Notes: a model not told the origin generated them from the letters alone. Shown: positions 1 through 15,400, counted from the first letter of the stretch. The stretch is 64,000 nt of DNA from Oreohelix idahoensis (GCA_024509875.1 JAMPIV010005016.1:124001-188000), one strand, 5' to 3'. A program made the numbers and translations.

Positions 1-1600
1 CGATAATTGTAACTTTGGTAACTATAGGCCAATCTCTCTAATATCATCGCTATCCAAACCACTGGAAAAACACATACATAAAATTACACTACAACACCTA
101 GTTAACAACGACTTACTAATTGATAGTCAGTCGGGGTTCGGACCTAAACATTCATGTCACACTGCTCTAACTAAGATGATAGACAACTGGCACATCAATA
201 TTAACGATAATATGTGTGGGGCAGTCTTTGTAGACTTTAAAAAACATTTGATCTGATAGATCACGCTATTTTAATTAGAAAACTAGAAACATCAAAAGTA
301 AACTTTCAACTGGTGACAATATATACCTCATTTCTGTCAGACAGAAAACATGTAGTTTCTTACAATAACACATTTTCAAACCCAGCCGCAATAAATACCG
401 GTGTTCCTCAGGGTTCTATACTTGGCCCTCGACTGTTTGCCATATACATTAACGACCTTCTACTACACACCAAGCACTCCTCTTGTGACCTGTTCGCAGA
501 CGACTGTACTGTTTACAAGAGTGATAAAAGTTGTAACACACTCGAACTTTCGTTACAAAAAGATACAGATAATCTGATCAAGTGAAGCAACGGAAATCGC
601 ATGCTAATAAATATCATTAAAACAAAATGCATGTTAATATCAACTAGACAAACATTACAAAATTCAGAGAAAACAACACGTCAGATCTACATTGGTACCT
701 CACTAATTGAAAACGTTAATGAACATAAAACTCTAGGTATAGTCGTTGATCACCATCTAAATTGGAACTCACATGTACGAGTACATGCACTGACCAAGCA
801 AACGGCACAGAAAGTTTACCAGTTAGCTAAAATCAAACATTTCCTAGATGAAGACGCACGGAAATTGTTCTATATATCTCACATACAAGCAAACCTTGAC
901 TATTGCTCCACAATCTGGGATGGTTGCTCAATGTCCAACACAAAGAGACTCCGTTCACTACAAAAGCGTGCAATGCGTCTAGTCTCTGACAACTACCTAA
1001 ACAACTCCAAATACTGCCCTTAAGAAAGCGCATTCTGTGCCAAAGCTAAATTTGTTCACAAAATCCTGTCACGGAATGCTAAACATATGTGTGGCCAATG
1101 TTCAAATACAATGAAAGACGCAGTCAACGCTTTAACAAATTGAAAGTGCCCAAGCCTAGGATTGACTTATTCAAGAAAAGCTTAGCGTACTCTGCTGCTC
1201 ATCTTTGGAATTGTCTTCCACATAACCTAAGAAACAACCCCAGTCCCTATTCATACAATCGTAGGCTTTTCGAATACTTTATTAGTTCTGATTGCATGCC
1301 CTCCCCCCTAATTGAATTATCTTTTCTTATAATACCAACTGTAGGTTCTAATGACGATGTTTGTACTTTTCAATATATTTTATGTCATGCTTATAAGTAG
1401 TTAATGTTAATATGAGTGTGTTATTTTATTTTACTTTACAACGTTGAATTCCGTAAAATGGATATGTAGAATGCATGTGGGAATACATGAATTCAGTATG
1501 AAAGGTGAGAGAAAGGAAGGGCAGAATGTCAGACGGGCCTCGTGCCCAATTCTAAACCCTTTGAAAATAAATTTTGTTCGTTCGTTCTCTTTTGTTCTGG
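1..1600 (+). mobile_element. LINE (non-LTR retrotransposon), 5' end outside the window, decayed
   Basis: The segment enters the window inside the reverse transcriptase and ends in a short 3' tail with TTTGAAAATAAA followed by TTCG-type repeats near 1560-1587. Such tails after a CCCTTTGAAAATAAA stretch are common at the 3' ends of invertebrate LINEs. The coding part (2-1400) has several frame breaks, so this is a dead copy. The style of the RT (GVPQGSILGP, FADD) and of the C-terminal tail points to the broad Jockey/CR1 group; the exact family cannot be fixed by eye. Confidence 0.8.
2..1400 (+). pseudogene. LINE ORF2 reverse transcriptase, C-terminal part, broken
   Basis: This would copy LINE RNA into DNA at the insertion site. 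Translation begins with NYRPISLISSLSK and SGFGPKHSCHTAL, then FVDFKK. A frame change near 243-250 moves the reading into the frame carrying FDLIDHAIL, SFLSDRK, GVPQGSILGP and the catalytic FADD (about 502). A TGA at 583-585 stands where related proteins usually have a tryptophan, and the same frame continues to a TAA at 1021. The next frame shift leads to RSQRFNKLKVPKPR and HLWNCLP, the usual LINE C-terminal block, ending at 1400. No endonuclease domain lies in the window. At least three lesions make it non-functional. The RT identity is certain, the family less so. Confidence 0.85.
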
Positions 1601-1669
1601 TTGTTATATGTTAGTTCTTGTTTTGGTTGTTATATGTTAGTTCTTGTTCTGGTTGTTATATAGTTTTTG
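1595..1669 (+). repeat. Short tandem repeat, 26-bp unit, about 3 copies
   Basis: Three near-identical units containing GGTTGTTATATGTTAGTTCT follow the LINE tail directly. The third is shortened. It looks like local slippage and has no coding content. Confidence 0.7.
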
Positions 1670-2038
1670 TTTTGGTAATATCAAATATTATTGTATTGTG
1701 TAACGCCCTGGGTACGTCTATTTGTAGTACAGTTTCTAGCAATGCTGAGGGTGAGTTCTGCGTTGTCGTGTGTTCCATGAGTGGTTTTCTGTGCTGTTCA
1801 TATTTCTTGCATGTTAATACATTATGTGCTATAATGTTTTTCTCCAGACATGTTCCACAGTAGGGTTCCTCTACCATAAAATAACTTATTTCTAGTTGCA
1901 GTCTAAGCCGTTGCAGAGTATTTTTAGCTCTCTAGATATCTGATATGTTCGCGTTTCATCTTTTAGCTGTTTATATGTGTGTCTGCCTTTCTGGCTTTGT
2001 TTCCATGTTTCCAATGATCTCTATCACTCATCACTCAG

Positions 2039-2193
2039 GTGCGGCCAAGGTACGCATTGTGCGGAGAACCAATTTTTCCAGAGAATCTCGGAAACTGCGG
2101 GAATACGAGAATATCAAAAAGACGCTGAAACTAGAAAATGGTGTTCATGAGAGTATGGTGAAGGTGGTAGGCCACAAGCTACAAGAAAATACG
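2039..2193 (+). CDS. Possible internal exon, perhaps of the IQCG/DRC9 gene
   Basis: The segment is preceded by a pyrimidine-rich stretch ending in CACTCAG and followed by the donor-like ACG|GTAACT. Between them lies an open, charged, helix-prone peptide (FSRESRKLREYENIKKTLKL, then MVKVVGHKLQENT). The exon starts with two bases that finish a codon and ends on a complete codon. The IQCG exon at 45672 starts on a complete codon, so the two could be spliced in frame, giving ...KLQENT-EYLDSVVEKYEKD.... That continuation is plausible for a coiled coil. I do not recognise this exon's sequence by itself. An isolated chance ORF, or an exon of another gene, remains possible. RNA evidence would settle it. 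Confidence 0.38.
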
Positions 2194-2432
2194 GTAACTT
2201 TTGAGAAATGTGATCACCCAGTATTTATTCTACAGGCAGTCTAGTCATTACATTTATTTTAGAGACAGTCTATACCAACATTAACTTTAGTGAGAGTGTA
2301 GCAGCAACATTTGTATGTGTGTTTTTTTTTTTCGTGTTAGTGAACCTTAATATTCTAACATTCAGACACCCCAACACTATCACACCCTAACAGTGTGACG
2401 TTCCATCACTCTTATACCCCAACACCTCCACA
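2194..2432. other. Non-coding flank of the hAT-type element
   Basis: No gene is visible. From about 2340 the DNA becomes rich in CACCCCAACACT/CTCTTATACC-like stretches resembling the CT-rich minisatellite that resumes after 21073. This suggests the transposon landed inside that repeat. Confidence 0.5.
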
Positions 2433-2445
2433 TAGGGTGACCATT
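2433..2445 (+). repeat. Left terminal inverted repeat of the hAT-type element
   Basis: TAGGGTGACCATT is the reverse complement of the right end except for the first base. Confidence 0.65.
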
Positions 2446-2656
2446 TGTCCTCTTTCCCCCAGATTTGTACTCTTTTTCATCTAATGTTTGAGTGTCCGGG
2501 CGTTTTTTTGTTCAAAAGTGCATTTTGTCCGGATTTTTATCGGAGATAAGTCTATCTTATGCAAGTAAATTGTTGAAGAAATATTTTTACAAGTAAATAT
2601 TGAACAATTTGCAAGAGAATGTAGTTCAGCTGTTGACGTTCTAAATTGTTAAATCT

Positions 2657-3239
2657 GTGATAGACATTCTTAAGCAGTGCTTGTGTCAAGAATCTGTTCA
2701 CTTAAAGATTCCGCATGTGCTTTTTAAAAACAAAGAGACGGACTTGATAGTTTGTGTGACGCGTTTCATGATGATGTACATCCGTTGTTTAGAATACTTG
2801 GAGATACAGATGAAACCATTACAAGATTTCACATATTTGTCAAGAATGATCTTATATGTGGTACCAACATGGGAAGATGTGCGAGCTTCTGGTCAATATT
2901 TAATTGATAAAAATGTTGCATCTGACGATGCAAGTGCTATGATCAACTGAAAAATCTGACACCATTTGTTGAAAGTAACATTAATGATGAAGGATTCATG
3001 CAGTTGCTAGCACATGAGAAATAAACCCAATTTAAAAAAAAAACGATTAAGAACAATTGAATTTCATTGTGAACTTCTAATGATAGCCCAATATTTCTTT
3101 GCGTCTCCTGGTCACCACACCCGCGTGGACAATCTTATTTCATGTGGACAAAATACAGGAATAGTTTCTATGTGGATTACATCACCGGAATTTTGCTTCC
3201 GCAGTATAATGTCAAACAAGTTATGCTGTCAAATTCCAT
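2657..3239 (+). pseudogene. hAT transposase relic (C-terminal region)
   Basis: hAT transposases excise and insert the element; their C-terminus is a dimerisation domain. The traces are spread over frames. One frame gives a 97-residue open segment at 2657-2950. A second gives LKNLTPFVESNINDEGFMQL at about 2950-3010. Near 3080-3115 comes IAQYFFASPGHHTRVD, and in another frame at about 3136-3235 MWTKYRNSFYVDYI. The order FF.sPGH..rV, then W-x3-RN-x3-V, is that of the hAT dimerisation domain (PGHN..vER.FS, then W..eRN..). Stops and shifts interrupt it throughout, so it is non-functional. The identification rests on these short motifs only. Confidence 0.55.
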
Positions 3240-3430
3240 GATTATTTAACAGAAAATACTCAACTGTTGAAGAAGATAATGTACGCAAAACATTAAATTA
3301 ATAAAAAATATTAACATAGTAATACTAATAATGTAATCAACATCTGGAAAGTTAATTTTTGAAGTTTCAAAAAAGAAAGTTAATTTTTGAAGTTTAAAAC
3401 AGACATTTTACTTCTAATTGTTCTACCCTT

Positions 3431-6400
3431 TATAAAACTAGCTCTGGCCATCACAATCATGCATTAATAGATTGAAATATAAAACTAGCTCTGTCATCAC
3501 AATCATGCATTAATAGATTGAAATATAAAACTAGCTCTGGTCATCACAATCATGCATTAATAGATTGAAATATAAAACTAGCTCTGGTCATCATAATCAT
3601 GCATTAATAGATTGAAATATAAAACTAGCTCTGGCCATCACAATCATGCATTAATAGATTGAAATATAAAACTAGCTCTGGCCATCATAATCATGCATTA
3701 ATAGATTGAAATATAAAACTAGCTCTGGCCATCACAATCATGCATTAATAGATTGAAATATAAAACTAGCTCTGGCCATCATAATCATGCATTAATAGAT
3801 TGAAATATAAAACTAGCTCTGGTCATCACAATCATGCATTAATAGATTGAAATATAAAACTAGCTCTGGTCATCATAATCATGCATTAATAGATTGAAAT
3901 ATAAAACTAGCTCTGGTCATCACAATCATGCATTAATAGATTGAAATATAAAACTAGCTCTGGTCATCACAATCATGCATTAATAGATTGAAATATAAAA
4001 CTAGCTCTGGCCATCATAATCATGCATTAATAGATTGAAATATAAAACTAGCTCTGGTCATCACAATCATGCATTAATAGATTGAAATATAAAACTAGCT
4101 CTGGTCATCATAATCATGCATTAATAGATTGAAATATAAAACTAGCTCTGGCCATCACAATCATGCATTAATAGATTGAAATATAAAACTAGCTCTGGCC
4201 ATCATAATCATGCATTAATAGATTGAAATATAAAACTAGCTCTGGTCATCACAATCATGCATTAATAGATTGAAATATAAAACTAGCTCTGGTCATCACA
4301 ATCATGCATTAATAGATTGAAATATAAAACTAGCTCTGGTCATCACAATCATGCATTAATAGATTGAAATATAAAACTAGCTCTGGTCATCATAATCATG
4401 CATTAATAGATTGAAATATAAAACTAGCTCTGGTCATCACAATCATGCATTAATAGATTGAAATATAAAACTAGCTCTGGCCATCATAATCATGCATTAA
4501 TAGATTGAAATATAAAACTAGCTCTGGTCATCACAATCATGCATTAATAGATTGAAATATAAAACTAGCTCTGGCCATCATAATCATGCATTAATAGATT
4601 GAAATATAAAACTAGCTCTGGTCATCATAATCATGCATTAATAGATTGAAATATAAAACTAGCTCTGGCCATCATAATCATGCATTAATAGATTGAAATA
4701 TAAAACTAGCTCTGGTCATCACAATCATGCATTAATAGATTGAAATATAAAACTAGCTCTGGCCATCACAATCATGCATTAATAGATTGAAATATAAAAC
4801 TAGCTCGGGTCATCACAATCATGCATTAATAGATTGAAATATAAAACTAGCTCTGGCCATCACAATCATGCATTAATAGATTGAAATATAAAACTAGCTC
4901 TGGCCATCACAATCATGCATTAATAGATTGAAATATAAAACTAGCTCTGGCCATCACAATCATGCATTAATAGATTGAAATATAAAACTAGCTCTGGTCA
5001 TCACAATCATGCATTAATAGATTGAAATATAAAACTAGCTCTGGTCATCACAATCATGCATTAATAGATTGAAATATAAAACTAGCTCTGGTCATCACAA
5101 TCATGCATTAATAGATTGAAATATAAAACTAGCTCTGGTCATCACAATCATGCATTAATAGATTGAAATATAAAACTAGCTCTGGTCATCACAATCATGC
5201 ATTAATAGATTGAAATATAAAACTAGCTCTGGCCATCACAATCATGCATTAATAGATTGAAATATAAAACTAGCTCTGGCCATCACAATCATGCATTAAT
5301 AGATTGAAATATAAAACTAGCTCTGGTCATCACAATCATGCATTAATAGATTGAAATATAAAACTAGCTCTGGTCATCATAATCATGCATTAATAGATTG
5401 AAATATAAAACTAGCTCTGGTCATCACAATCATGCATTAATAGATTGAAATATAAAACTAGCTCTGGTCATCACAATCATGCATTAATAGATTGAAATAT
5501 AAAACTAGCTCTGGTCATCACAATCATGCATTAATAGATTGAAATATAAAACTAGCTCTGGTCATCATAATCATGCATTAATAGATTGAAATATAAAACT
5601 AGCTCTGGTCATCATAATCATGCATTAATAGATTGAAATATAAAACTAGCTCTGGCCATCATAATCATGCATTAATAGATTGAAATATAAAACTAGCTCT
5701 GGTCATCACAATCATGCATTAATAGATTGAAATATAAAACTAGCTCTGGCCATCACAATCATGCATTAATAGATTGAAATATAAAACTAGCTCTGGTCAT
5801 CACAATCATGCATTAATAGATTGAAATATAAAACTAGCTCTGGCCATCACAATCATGCATTAATAGATTGAAATATAAAACTAGCTCTGGCCATCACAAT
5901 CATGCATTAATAGATTGAAATATAAAACTAGCTCTGGCCATCATAATCATGCATTAATAGATTGAAATATAAAACTAGCTCTGGTCATCACAATCATGCA
6001 TTAATAGATTGAAATATAAAACTAGCTCTGGCCATCACAATCATGCATTAATAGATTGAAATATAAAACTAGCTCTGGTCATCACAATCATGCATTAATA
6101 GATTGAAATATAAAACTAGCTCTGGTCATCACAATCATGCATTAATAGATTGAAATATAAAACTAGCTCTGGTCATCACAATCATGCATTAATAGATTGA
6201 AATATAAAACTAGCTCTGGCCATCACAATCATGCATTAATAGATTGAAATATAAAACTAGCTCTGGTCATCATAATCATGCATTAATAGATTGAAATATA
6301 AAACTAGCTCTGGTCATCACAATCATGCATTAATAGATTGAAATATAAAACTAGCTCTGGCCATCACAATCATGCATTAATAGATTGAAATATAAAACTA

Positions 6401-9400
6401 GCTCTGGTCATCACAATCATGCATTAATAGATTGAAATATAAAACTAGCTCTGGTCATCACAATCATGCATTAATAGATTGAAATATAAAACTAGCTCTG
6501 GTCATCACAATCATGCATTAATAGATTGAAATATAAAACTAGCTCTGGTCATCACAATCATGCATTAATAGATTGAAATATAAAACTAGCTCTGGCCATC
6601 ATAATCATGCATTAATAGATTGAAATATAAAACTAGCTCTGGTCATCATAATCATGCATTAATAGATTGAAATATAAAACTAGCTCTGGTCATCACAATC
6701 ATGCATTAATAGATTGAAATATAAAACTAGCTCTGGTCATCACAATCATGCATTAATAGATTGAAATATAAAACTAGCTCTGGTCATCACAATCATGCAT
6801 TAATAGATTGAAATATAAAACTAGCTCTGGCCATCACAATCATGCATTAATAGATTGAAATATAAAACTAGCTCTGGTCATCATAATCATGCATTAATAG
6901 ATTGAAATATAAAACTAGCTCTGGTCATCACAATCATGCATTAATAGATTGAAATATAAAACTAGCTCTGGCCATCATAATCATGCATTAATAGATTGAA
7001 ATATAAAACTAGCTCTGGTCATCACAATCATGCATTAATAGATTGAAATATAAAACTAGCTCTGGTCATCACAATCATGCATTAATAGATTGAAATATAA
7101 AACTAGCTCTGGTCATCATAATCATGCATTAATAGATTGAAATATAAAACTAGCTCTGGCCATCATAATCATGCATTAATAGATTGAAATATAAAACTAG
7201 CTCTGGTCATCATAATCATGCATTAATAGATTGAAATATAAAACTAGCTCTGGTCATCACAATCATGCATTAATAGATTGAAATATAAAACTAGCTCTGG
7301 TCATCATAATCATGCATTAATAGATTGAAATATAAAACTAGCTCTGGTCATCATAATCATGCATTAATAGATTGAAATATAAAACTAGCTCTGGTCATCA
7401 CAATCATGCATTAATAGATTGAAATATAAAACTAGCTCTGGTCATCACAATCATGCATTAATAGATTGAAATATAAAACTAGCTCTGGTCATCACAATCA
7501 TGCATTAATAGATTGAAATATAAAACTAGCTCTGGCCATCATAATCATGCATTAATAGATTGAAATATAAAACTAGCTCTGGCCATCACAATCATGCATT
7601 AATAGATTGAAATATAAAACTAGCTCTGGTCATCACAATCATGCATTAATAGATTGAAATATAAAACTAGCTCTGGCCATCATAATCATGCATTAATAGA
7701 TTGAAATATAAAACTAGCTCTGGTCATCATAATCATGCATTAATAGATTGAAATATAAAACTAGCTCTGGTCATCATAATCATGCATTAATAGATTGAAA
7801 TATAAAACTAGCTCTGGCCATCATAATCATGCATTAATAGATTGAAATATAAAACTAGCTCTGGTCATCACAATCATGCATTAATAGATTGAAATATAAA
7901 ACTAGCTCTGGCCATCACAATCATGCATTAATAGATTGAAATATAAAACTAGCTCTGGTCATCATAATCATGCATTAATAGATTGAAATATAAAACTAGC
8001 TCTGGTCATCACAATCATGCATTAATAGATTGAAATATAAAACTAGCTCTGGCCATCACAATCATGCATTAATAGATTGAAATATAAAACTAGCTCTGGT
8101 CATCACAATCATGCATTAATAGATTGAAATATAAAACTAGCTCTGGTCATCACAATCATGCATTAATAGATTGAAATATAAAACTAGCTCTGGTCATCAT
8201 AATCATGCATTAATAGATTGAAATATAAAACTAGCTCTGGTCATCACAATCATGCATTAATAGATTGAAATATAAAACTAGCTCTGGCCATCACAATCAT
8301 GCATTAATAGATTGAAATATAAAACTAGCTCTGGTCATCACAATCATGCATTAATAGATTGAAATATAAAACTAGCTCTGGCCATCACAATCATGCATTA
8401 ATAGATTGAAATATAAAACTAGCTCTGGCCATCACAATCATGCATTAATAGATTGAAATATAAAACTAGCTCTGGTCATCACAATCATGCATTAATAGAT
8501 TGAAATATAAAACTAGCTCTGGTCATCACAATCATGCATTAATAGATTGAAATATAAAACTAGCTCTGGTCATCACAATCATGCATTAATAGATTGAAAT
8601 ATAAAACTAGCTCTGGTCATCACAATCATGCATTAATAGATTGAAATATAAAACTAGCTCTGGCCATCATAATCATGCATTAATAGATTGAAATATAAAA
8701 CTAGCTCTGGTCATCATAATCATGCATTAATAGATTGAAATATAAAACTAGCTCTGGTCATCACAATCATGCATTAATAGATTGAAATATAAAACTAGCT
8801 CTGGCCATCATAATCATGCATTAATAGATTGAAATATAAAACTAGCTCTGGTCATCATAATCATGCATTAATAGATTGAAATATAAAACTAGCTCTGGTC
8901 ATCACAATCATGCATTAATAGATTGAAATATAAAACTAGCTCTGGTCATCACAATCATGCATTAATAGATTGAAATATAAAACTAGCTCTGGTCATCATA
9001 ATCATGCATTAATAGATTGAAATATAAAACTAGCTCTGGCCATCATAATCATGCATTAATAGATTGAAATATAAAACTAGCTCTGGTCATCATAATCATG
9101 CATTAATAGATTGAAATATAAAACTAGCTCTGGTCATCACAATCATGCATTAATAGATTGAAATATAAAACTAGCTCTGGCCATCACAATCATGCATTAA
9201 TAGATTGAAATATAAAACTAGCTCTGGTCATCACAATCATGCATTAATAGATTGAAATATAAAACTAGCTCTGGTCATCACAATCATGCATTAATAGATT
9301 GAAATATAAAACTAGCTCTGGTCATCACAATCATGCATTAATAGATTGAAATATAAAACTAGCTCTGGCCATCATAATCATGCATTAATAGATTGAAATA

Positions 9401-12400
9401 TAAAACTAGCTCTGGCCATCACAATCATGCATTAATAGATTGAAATATAAAACTAGCTCTGGTCATCACAATCATGCATTAATAGATTGAAATATAAAAC
9501 TAGCTCTGGTCATCATAATCATGCATTAATAGATTGAAATATAAAACTAGCTCTGGCCATCACAATCATGCATTAATAGATTGAAATATAAAACTAGCTC
9601 TGGTCATCATAATCATGCATTAATAGATTGAAATATAAAACTAGCTCTGGCCATCACAATCATGCATTAATAGATTGAAATATAAAACTAGCTCTGGTCA
9701 TCATAATCATGCATTAATAGATTGAAATATAAAACTAGCTCTGGCCATCATAATCATTCATTAATAGATTGAAATATAAAACTAGCTCTGGTCATCATAA
9801 TCATGCATTAATAGATTGAAATATAAAACTAGCTCTGGTCATCACAATCATGCATTAATAGATTGAAATATAAAACTAGCTCTGGTCATCATAATCATGC
9901 ATTAATAGATTGAAATATAAAACTAGCTCTGGTCATCACAATCATGCATTAATAGATTGAAATATAAAACTAGCTCTGGCCATCATAATCATGCATTAAT
10001 AGATTGAAATATAAAACTAGCTCTGGTCATCATAATCATGCATTAATAGATTGAAATATAAAACTAGCTCTAGTCATCACAATCATGCATTAATAGATTG
10101 AAATATAAAACTAGCTCTGGCCATCATAATCATTCATTAATAGATTGAAATATAAAACTAGCTCTGGTCATCATAATCATGCATTAATAGATTGAAATAT
10201 AAAACTAGCTCTGGTCATCACAATCATGCATTAATAGATTGAAATATAAAACTAGCTCTGGTCATCATAATCATGCATTAATAGATTGAAATATAAAACT
10301 AGCTCTGGTCATCACAATCATGCATTAATAGATTGAAATATAAAACTAGCTCTGGTCATCACAATCATGCATTAATAGATTGAAATATAAAACTAGCTCT
10401 GGTCATCACAATCATGCATTAATAGATTGAAATATAAAACTAGCTCTGGTCATCACAATCATGCATTAATAGATTGAAATATAAAACTAGCTCTGGTCAT
10501 CACAATCATGCATTAATAGATTGAAATATAAAACTAGCTCTGGTCATCACAATCATGCATTAATAGATTGAAATATAAAACTAGCTCTGGCCATCATAAT
10601 CATTCATTAATAGATTGAAATATAAAACTAGCTCTGGTCATCATAATCATGCATTAATAGATTGAAATATAAAACTAGCTCTGGTCATCACAATCATGCA
10701 TTAATAGATTGAAATATAAAACTAGCTCTGGTCATCATAATCATGCATTAATAGATTGAAATATAAAACTAGCTCTGGTCATCACAATCATGCATTAATA
10801 GATTGAAATATAAAACTAGCTCTGGTCATCACAATCATGCATTAATAGATTGAAATATAAAACTAGCTCTGGTCATCACAATCATGCATTAATAGATTGA
10901 AATATAAAACTAGCTCTGGTCATCACAATCATGCATTAATAGATTGAAATATAAAACTAGCTCTGGCCATCATAATCATGCATTAATAGATTGAAATATA
11001 AAACTAGCTCTGGTCATCTTAATCATGCATTAATAGATTGAAATATAAAACTAGCTCTGGTCATCACAATCATGCATTAATAGATTGAAATATAAAACTA
11101 GCTCTGGTCATCACAATCATGCATTAATAGATTGAAATATAAAACTAGCTCTGGTCATCATAATCATGCATTAATAGATTGAAATATAAAACTAGCTCTG
11201 GCCATCATAATCATGCATTAATAGATTGAAATATAAAACTAGCTCTGGTCATCATAATCATGCATTAATAGATTGAAATATAAAACTAGCTCTGGCCATC
11301 ATAATCATGCATTAATAGATTGAAATATAAAACTAGCTCTGGTCATCATAATCATGCATTAATAGATTGAAATATAAAACTAGCTCTGGTCATCTTAATC
11401 ATGCATTAATAGATTGAAATATAAAACTAGCTCTGGCCATCATAATCATGCATTAATAGATTGAAATATAAAACTAGCTCTGGCCATCATAATCATGCAT
11501 TAATAGATTGAAATATAAAACTAGCTCTGGTCATCACAATCATGCATTAATAGATTGAAATATAAAACTAGCTCTGGCCATCATAATCATGCATTAATAG
11601 ATTGAAATATAAAACTAGCTCTGGTCATCACAATCATGCATTAATAGATTGAAATATAAAACTAGCTCTGGTCATCACAATCATGCATTAATAGATTGAA
11701 ATATAAAACTAGCTCTGGCCATCTTAATCATGCATTAATAGATTGAAATATAAAACTAGCTCTGGTCATCATAATCATGCATTAATAGATTGAAATATAA
11801 AACTAGCTCTGGCCATCATAATCATGCATTAATAGATTGAAATATAAAACTAGCTCTGGTCATCATAATCATGCATTAATAGATTGAAATATAAAACTAG
11901 CTCTGGTCATCACAATCATGCATTAATAGATTGAAATATAAAACTAGCTCTGGCCATCATAATCATGCATTAATAGATTGAAATATAAAACTAGCTCTGG
12001 CCATCATAATCATGCATTAATAGATTGAAATATAAAACTAGCTCTGGCCATCATAATCATGCATTAATAGATTGAAATATAAAACTAGCTCTGGCCATCA
12101 TAATCATGCATTAATAGATTGAAATATAAAACTAGCTCTGGTCATCTTAATCATGCATTAATAGATTGAAATATAAAACTAGCTCTGGTCATCACAATCA
12201 TGCATTAATAGATTGAAATATAAAACTAGCTCTGGTCATCATAATCATGCATTAATAGATTGAAATATAAAACTAGCTCTGGCCATCATAATCATTCATT
12301 AATAGATTGAAATATAAAACTAGCTCTGGTCATCTTAATCATGCATTAATAGATTGAAATATAAAACTAGCTCTGGTCATCACAATCATGCATTAATAGA

Positions 12401-15400
12401 TTGAAATATAAAACTAGCTCTGGCCATCATAATCATTCATTAATAGATTGAAATATAAAACTAGCTCTGGTCATCTTAATCATGCATTAATAGATTGAAA
12501 TATAAAACTAGCTCTGGTCATCACAATCATGCATTAATAGATTGAAATATAAAACTAGCTCTGGTCATCACAATCATGCATTAATAGATTGAAATATAAA
12601 ACTAGCTCTGGTCATCACAATCATGCATTAATAGATTGAAATATAAAACTAGCTCTGGCCATCATAATCATGCATTAATAGATTGAAATATAAAACTAGC
12701 TCTGGTCATCACAATCATGCATTAATAGATTGAAATATAAAACTAGCTCTGGTCATCTTAATCATGCATTAATAGATTGAAATATAAAACTAGCTCTGGT
12801 CATCACAATCATGCATTAATAGATTGAAATATAAAACTAGCTCTGGTCATCACAATCATGCATTAATAGATTGAAATATAAAACTAGCTCTGGCCATCTT
12901 AATCATGCATTAATAGATTGAAATATAAAACTAGCTCTGGTCATCATAATCATGCATTAATAGATTGAAATATAAAACTAGCTCTGGCCATCATAATCAT
13001 GCATTAATAGATTGAAATATAAAACTAGCTCTGGTCATCATAATCATGCATTAATAGATTGAAATATAAAACTAGCTCTGGTCATCACAATCATGCATTA
13101 ATAGATTGAAATATAAAACTAGCTCTGGCCATCATAATCATGCATTAATAGATTGAAATATAAAACTAGCTCTGGCCATCATAATCATGCATTAATAGAT
13201 TGAAATATAAAACTAGCTCTGGCCATCATAATCATGCATTAATAGATTGAAATATAAAACTAGCTCTGGCCATCATAATCATGCATTAATAGATTGAAAT
13301 ATAAAACTAGCTCTGGTCATCTTAATCATGCATTAATAGATTGAAATATAAAACTAGCTCTGGTCATCACAATCATGCATTAATAGATTGAAATATAAAA
13401 CTAGCTCTGGTCATCATAATCATGCATTAATAGATTGAAATATAAAACTAGCTCTGGCCATCATAATCATTCATTAATAGATTGAAATATAAAACTAGCT
13501 CTGGTCATCTTAATCATGCATTAATAGATTGAAATATAAAACTAGCTCTGGTCATCACAATCATGCATTAATAGATTGAAATATAAAACTAGCTCTGGCC
13601 ATCATAATCATGCATTAATAGATTGAAATATAAAACTAGCTCTGGTCATCACAATCATGCATTAATAGATTGAAATATAAAACTAGCTCTGGTCATCACA
13701 ATCATGCATTAATAGATTGAAATATAAAACTAGCTCTGGTCATCACAATCATGCATTAATAGATTGAAATATAAAACTAGCTCTGGCCATCATAATCATG
13801 CATTAATAGATTGAAATATAAAACTAGCTCTGGTCATCATAATCATGCATTAATAGATTGAAATATAAAACTAGCTCTGGTCATCACAATCATGCATTAA
13901 TAGATTGAAATATAAAACTAGCTCTGGTCATCACAATCATGCATTAATAGATTGAAATATAAAACTAGCTCTGGTCATCACAATCATGCATTAATAGATT
14001 GAAATATAAAACTAGCTCTGGTCATCATAATCATGCATTAATAGATTGAAATATAAAACTAGCTCTGGTCATCACAATCATGCATTAATAGATTGAAATA
14101 TAAAACTAGCTCTGGTCATCACAATCATGCATTAATAGATTGAAATATAAAACTAGCTCTGGTCATCACAATCATGCATTAATAGATTGAAATATAAAAC
14201 TAGCTCTGGTCATCACAATCATGCATTAATAGATTGAAATATAAAACTAGCTCTGGTCATCACAATCATGCATTAATAGATTGAAATATAAAACTAGCTC
14301 TGGTCATCACAATCATGCATTAATAGATTGAAATATAAAACTAGCTCTGGTCATCATAATCATGCATTAATAGATTGAAATATAAAACTAGCTCTGGTCA
14401 TCACAATCATGCATTAATAGATTGAAATATAAAACTAGCTCTGGTCATCACAATCATGCATTAATAGATTGAAATATAAAACTAGCTCTGGTCATCACAA
14501 TCATGCATTAATAGATTGAAATATAAAACTAGCTCTGGTCATCATAATCATGCATTAATAGATTGAAATATAAAACTAGCTCTGGTCATCACAATCATGC
14601 ATTAATAGATTGAAATATAAAACTAGCTCTGGTCATCACAATCATGCATTAATAGATTGAAATATAAAACTAGCTCTGGTCATCATAATCATGCATTAAT
14701 AGATTGAAATATAAAACTAGCTCTGGTCATCACAATCATGCATTAATAGATTGAAATATAAAACTAGCTCTGGTCATCACAATCATGCATTAATAGATTG
14801 AAATATAAAACTAGCTCTGGTCATCACAATCATGCATTAATAGATTGAAATATAAAACTAGCTCTGGTCATCACAATCATGCATTAATAGATTGAAATAT
14901 AAAACTAGCTCTGGTCATCACAATCATGCATTAATAGATTGAAATATAAAACTAGCTCTGGTCATCACAATCATGCATTAATAGATTGAAATATAAAACT
15001 AGCTCTGGCCATCATAATCATGCATTAATAGATTGAAATATAAAACTAGCTCTGGTCATCACAATCATGCATTAATAGATTGAAATATAAAACTAGCTCT
15101 GGTCATCACAATCATGCATTAATAGATTGAAATATAAAACTAGCTCTGGTCATCACAATCATGCATTAATAGATTGAAATATAAAACTAGCTCTGGTCAT
15201 CACAATCATGCATTAATAGATTGAAATATAAAACTAGCTCTGGCCATCACAATCATGCATTAATAGATTGAAATATAAAACTAGCTCTGGTCATCATAAT
15301 CATGCATTAATAGATTGAAATATAAAACTAGCTCTGGTCATCACAATCATGCATTAATAGATTGAAATATAAAACTAGCTCTGGTCATCACAATCATGCA

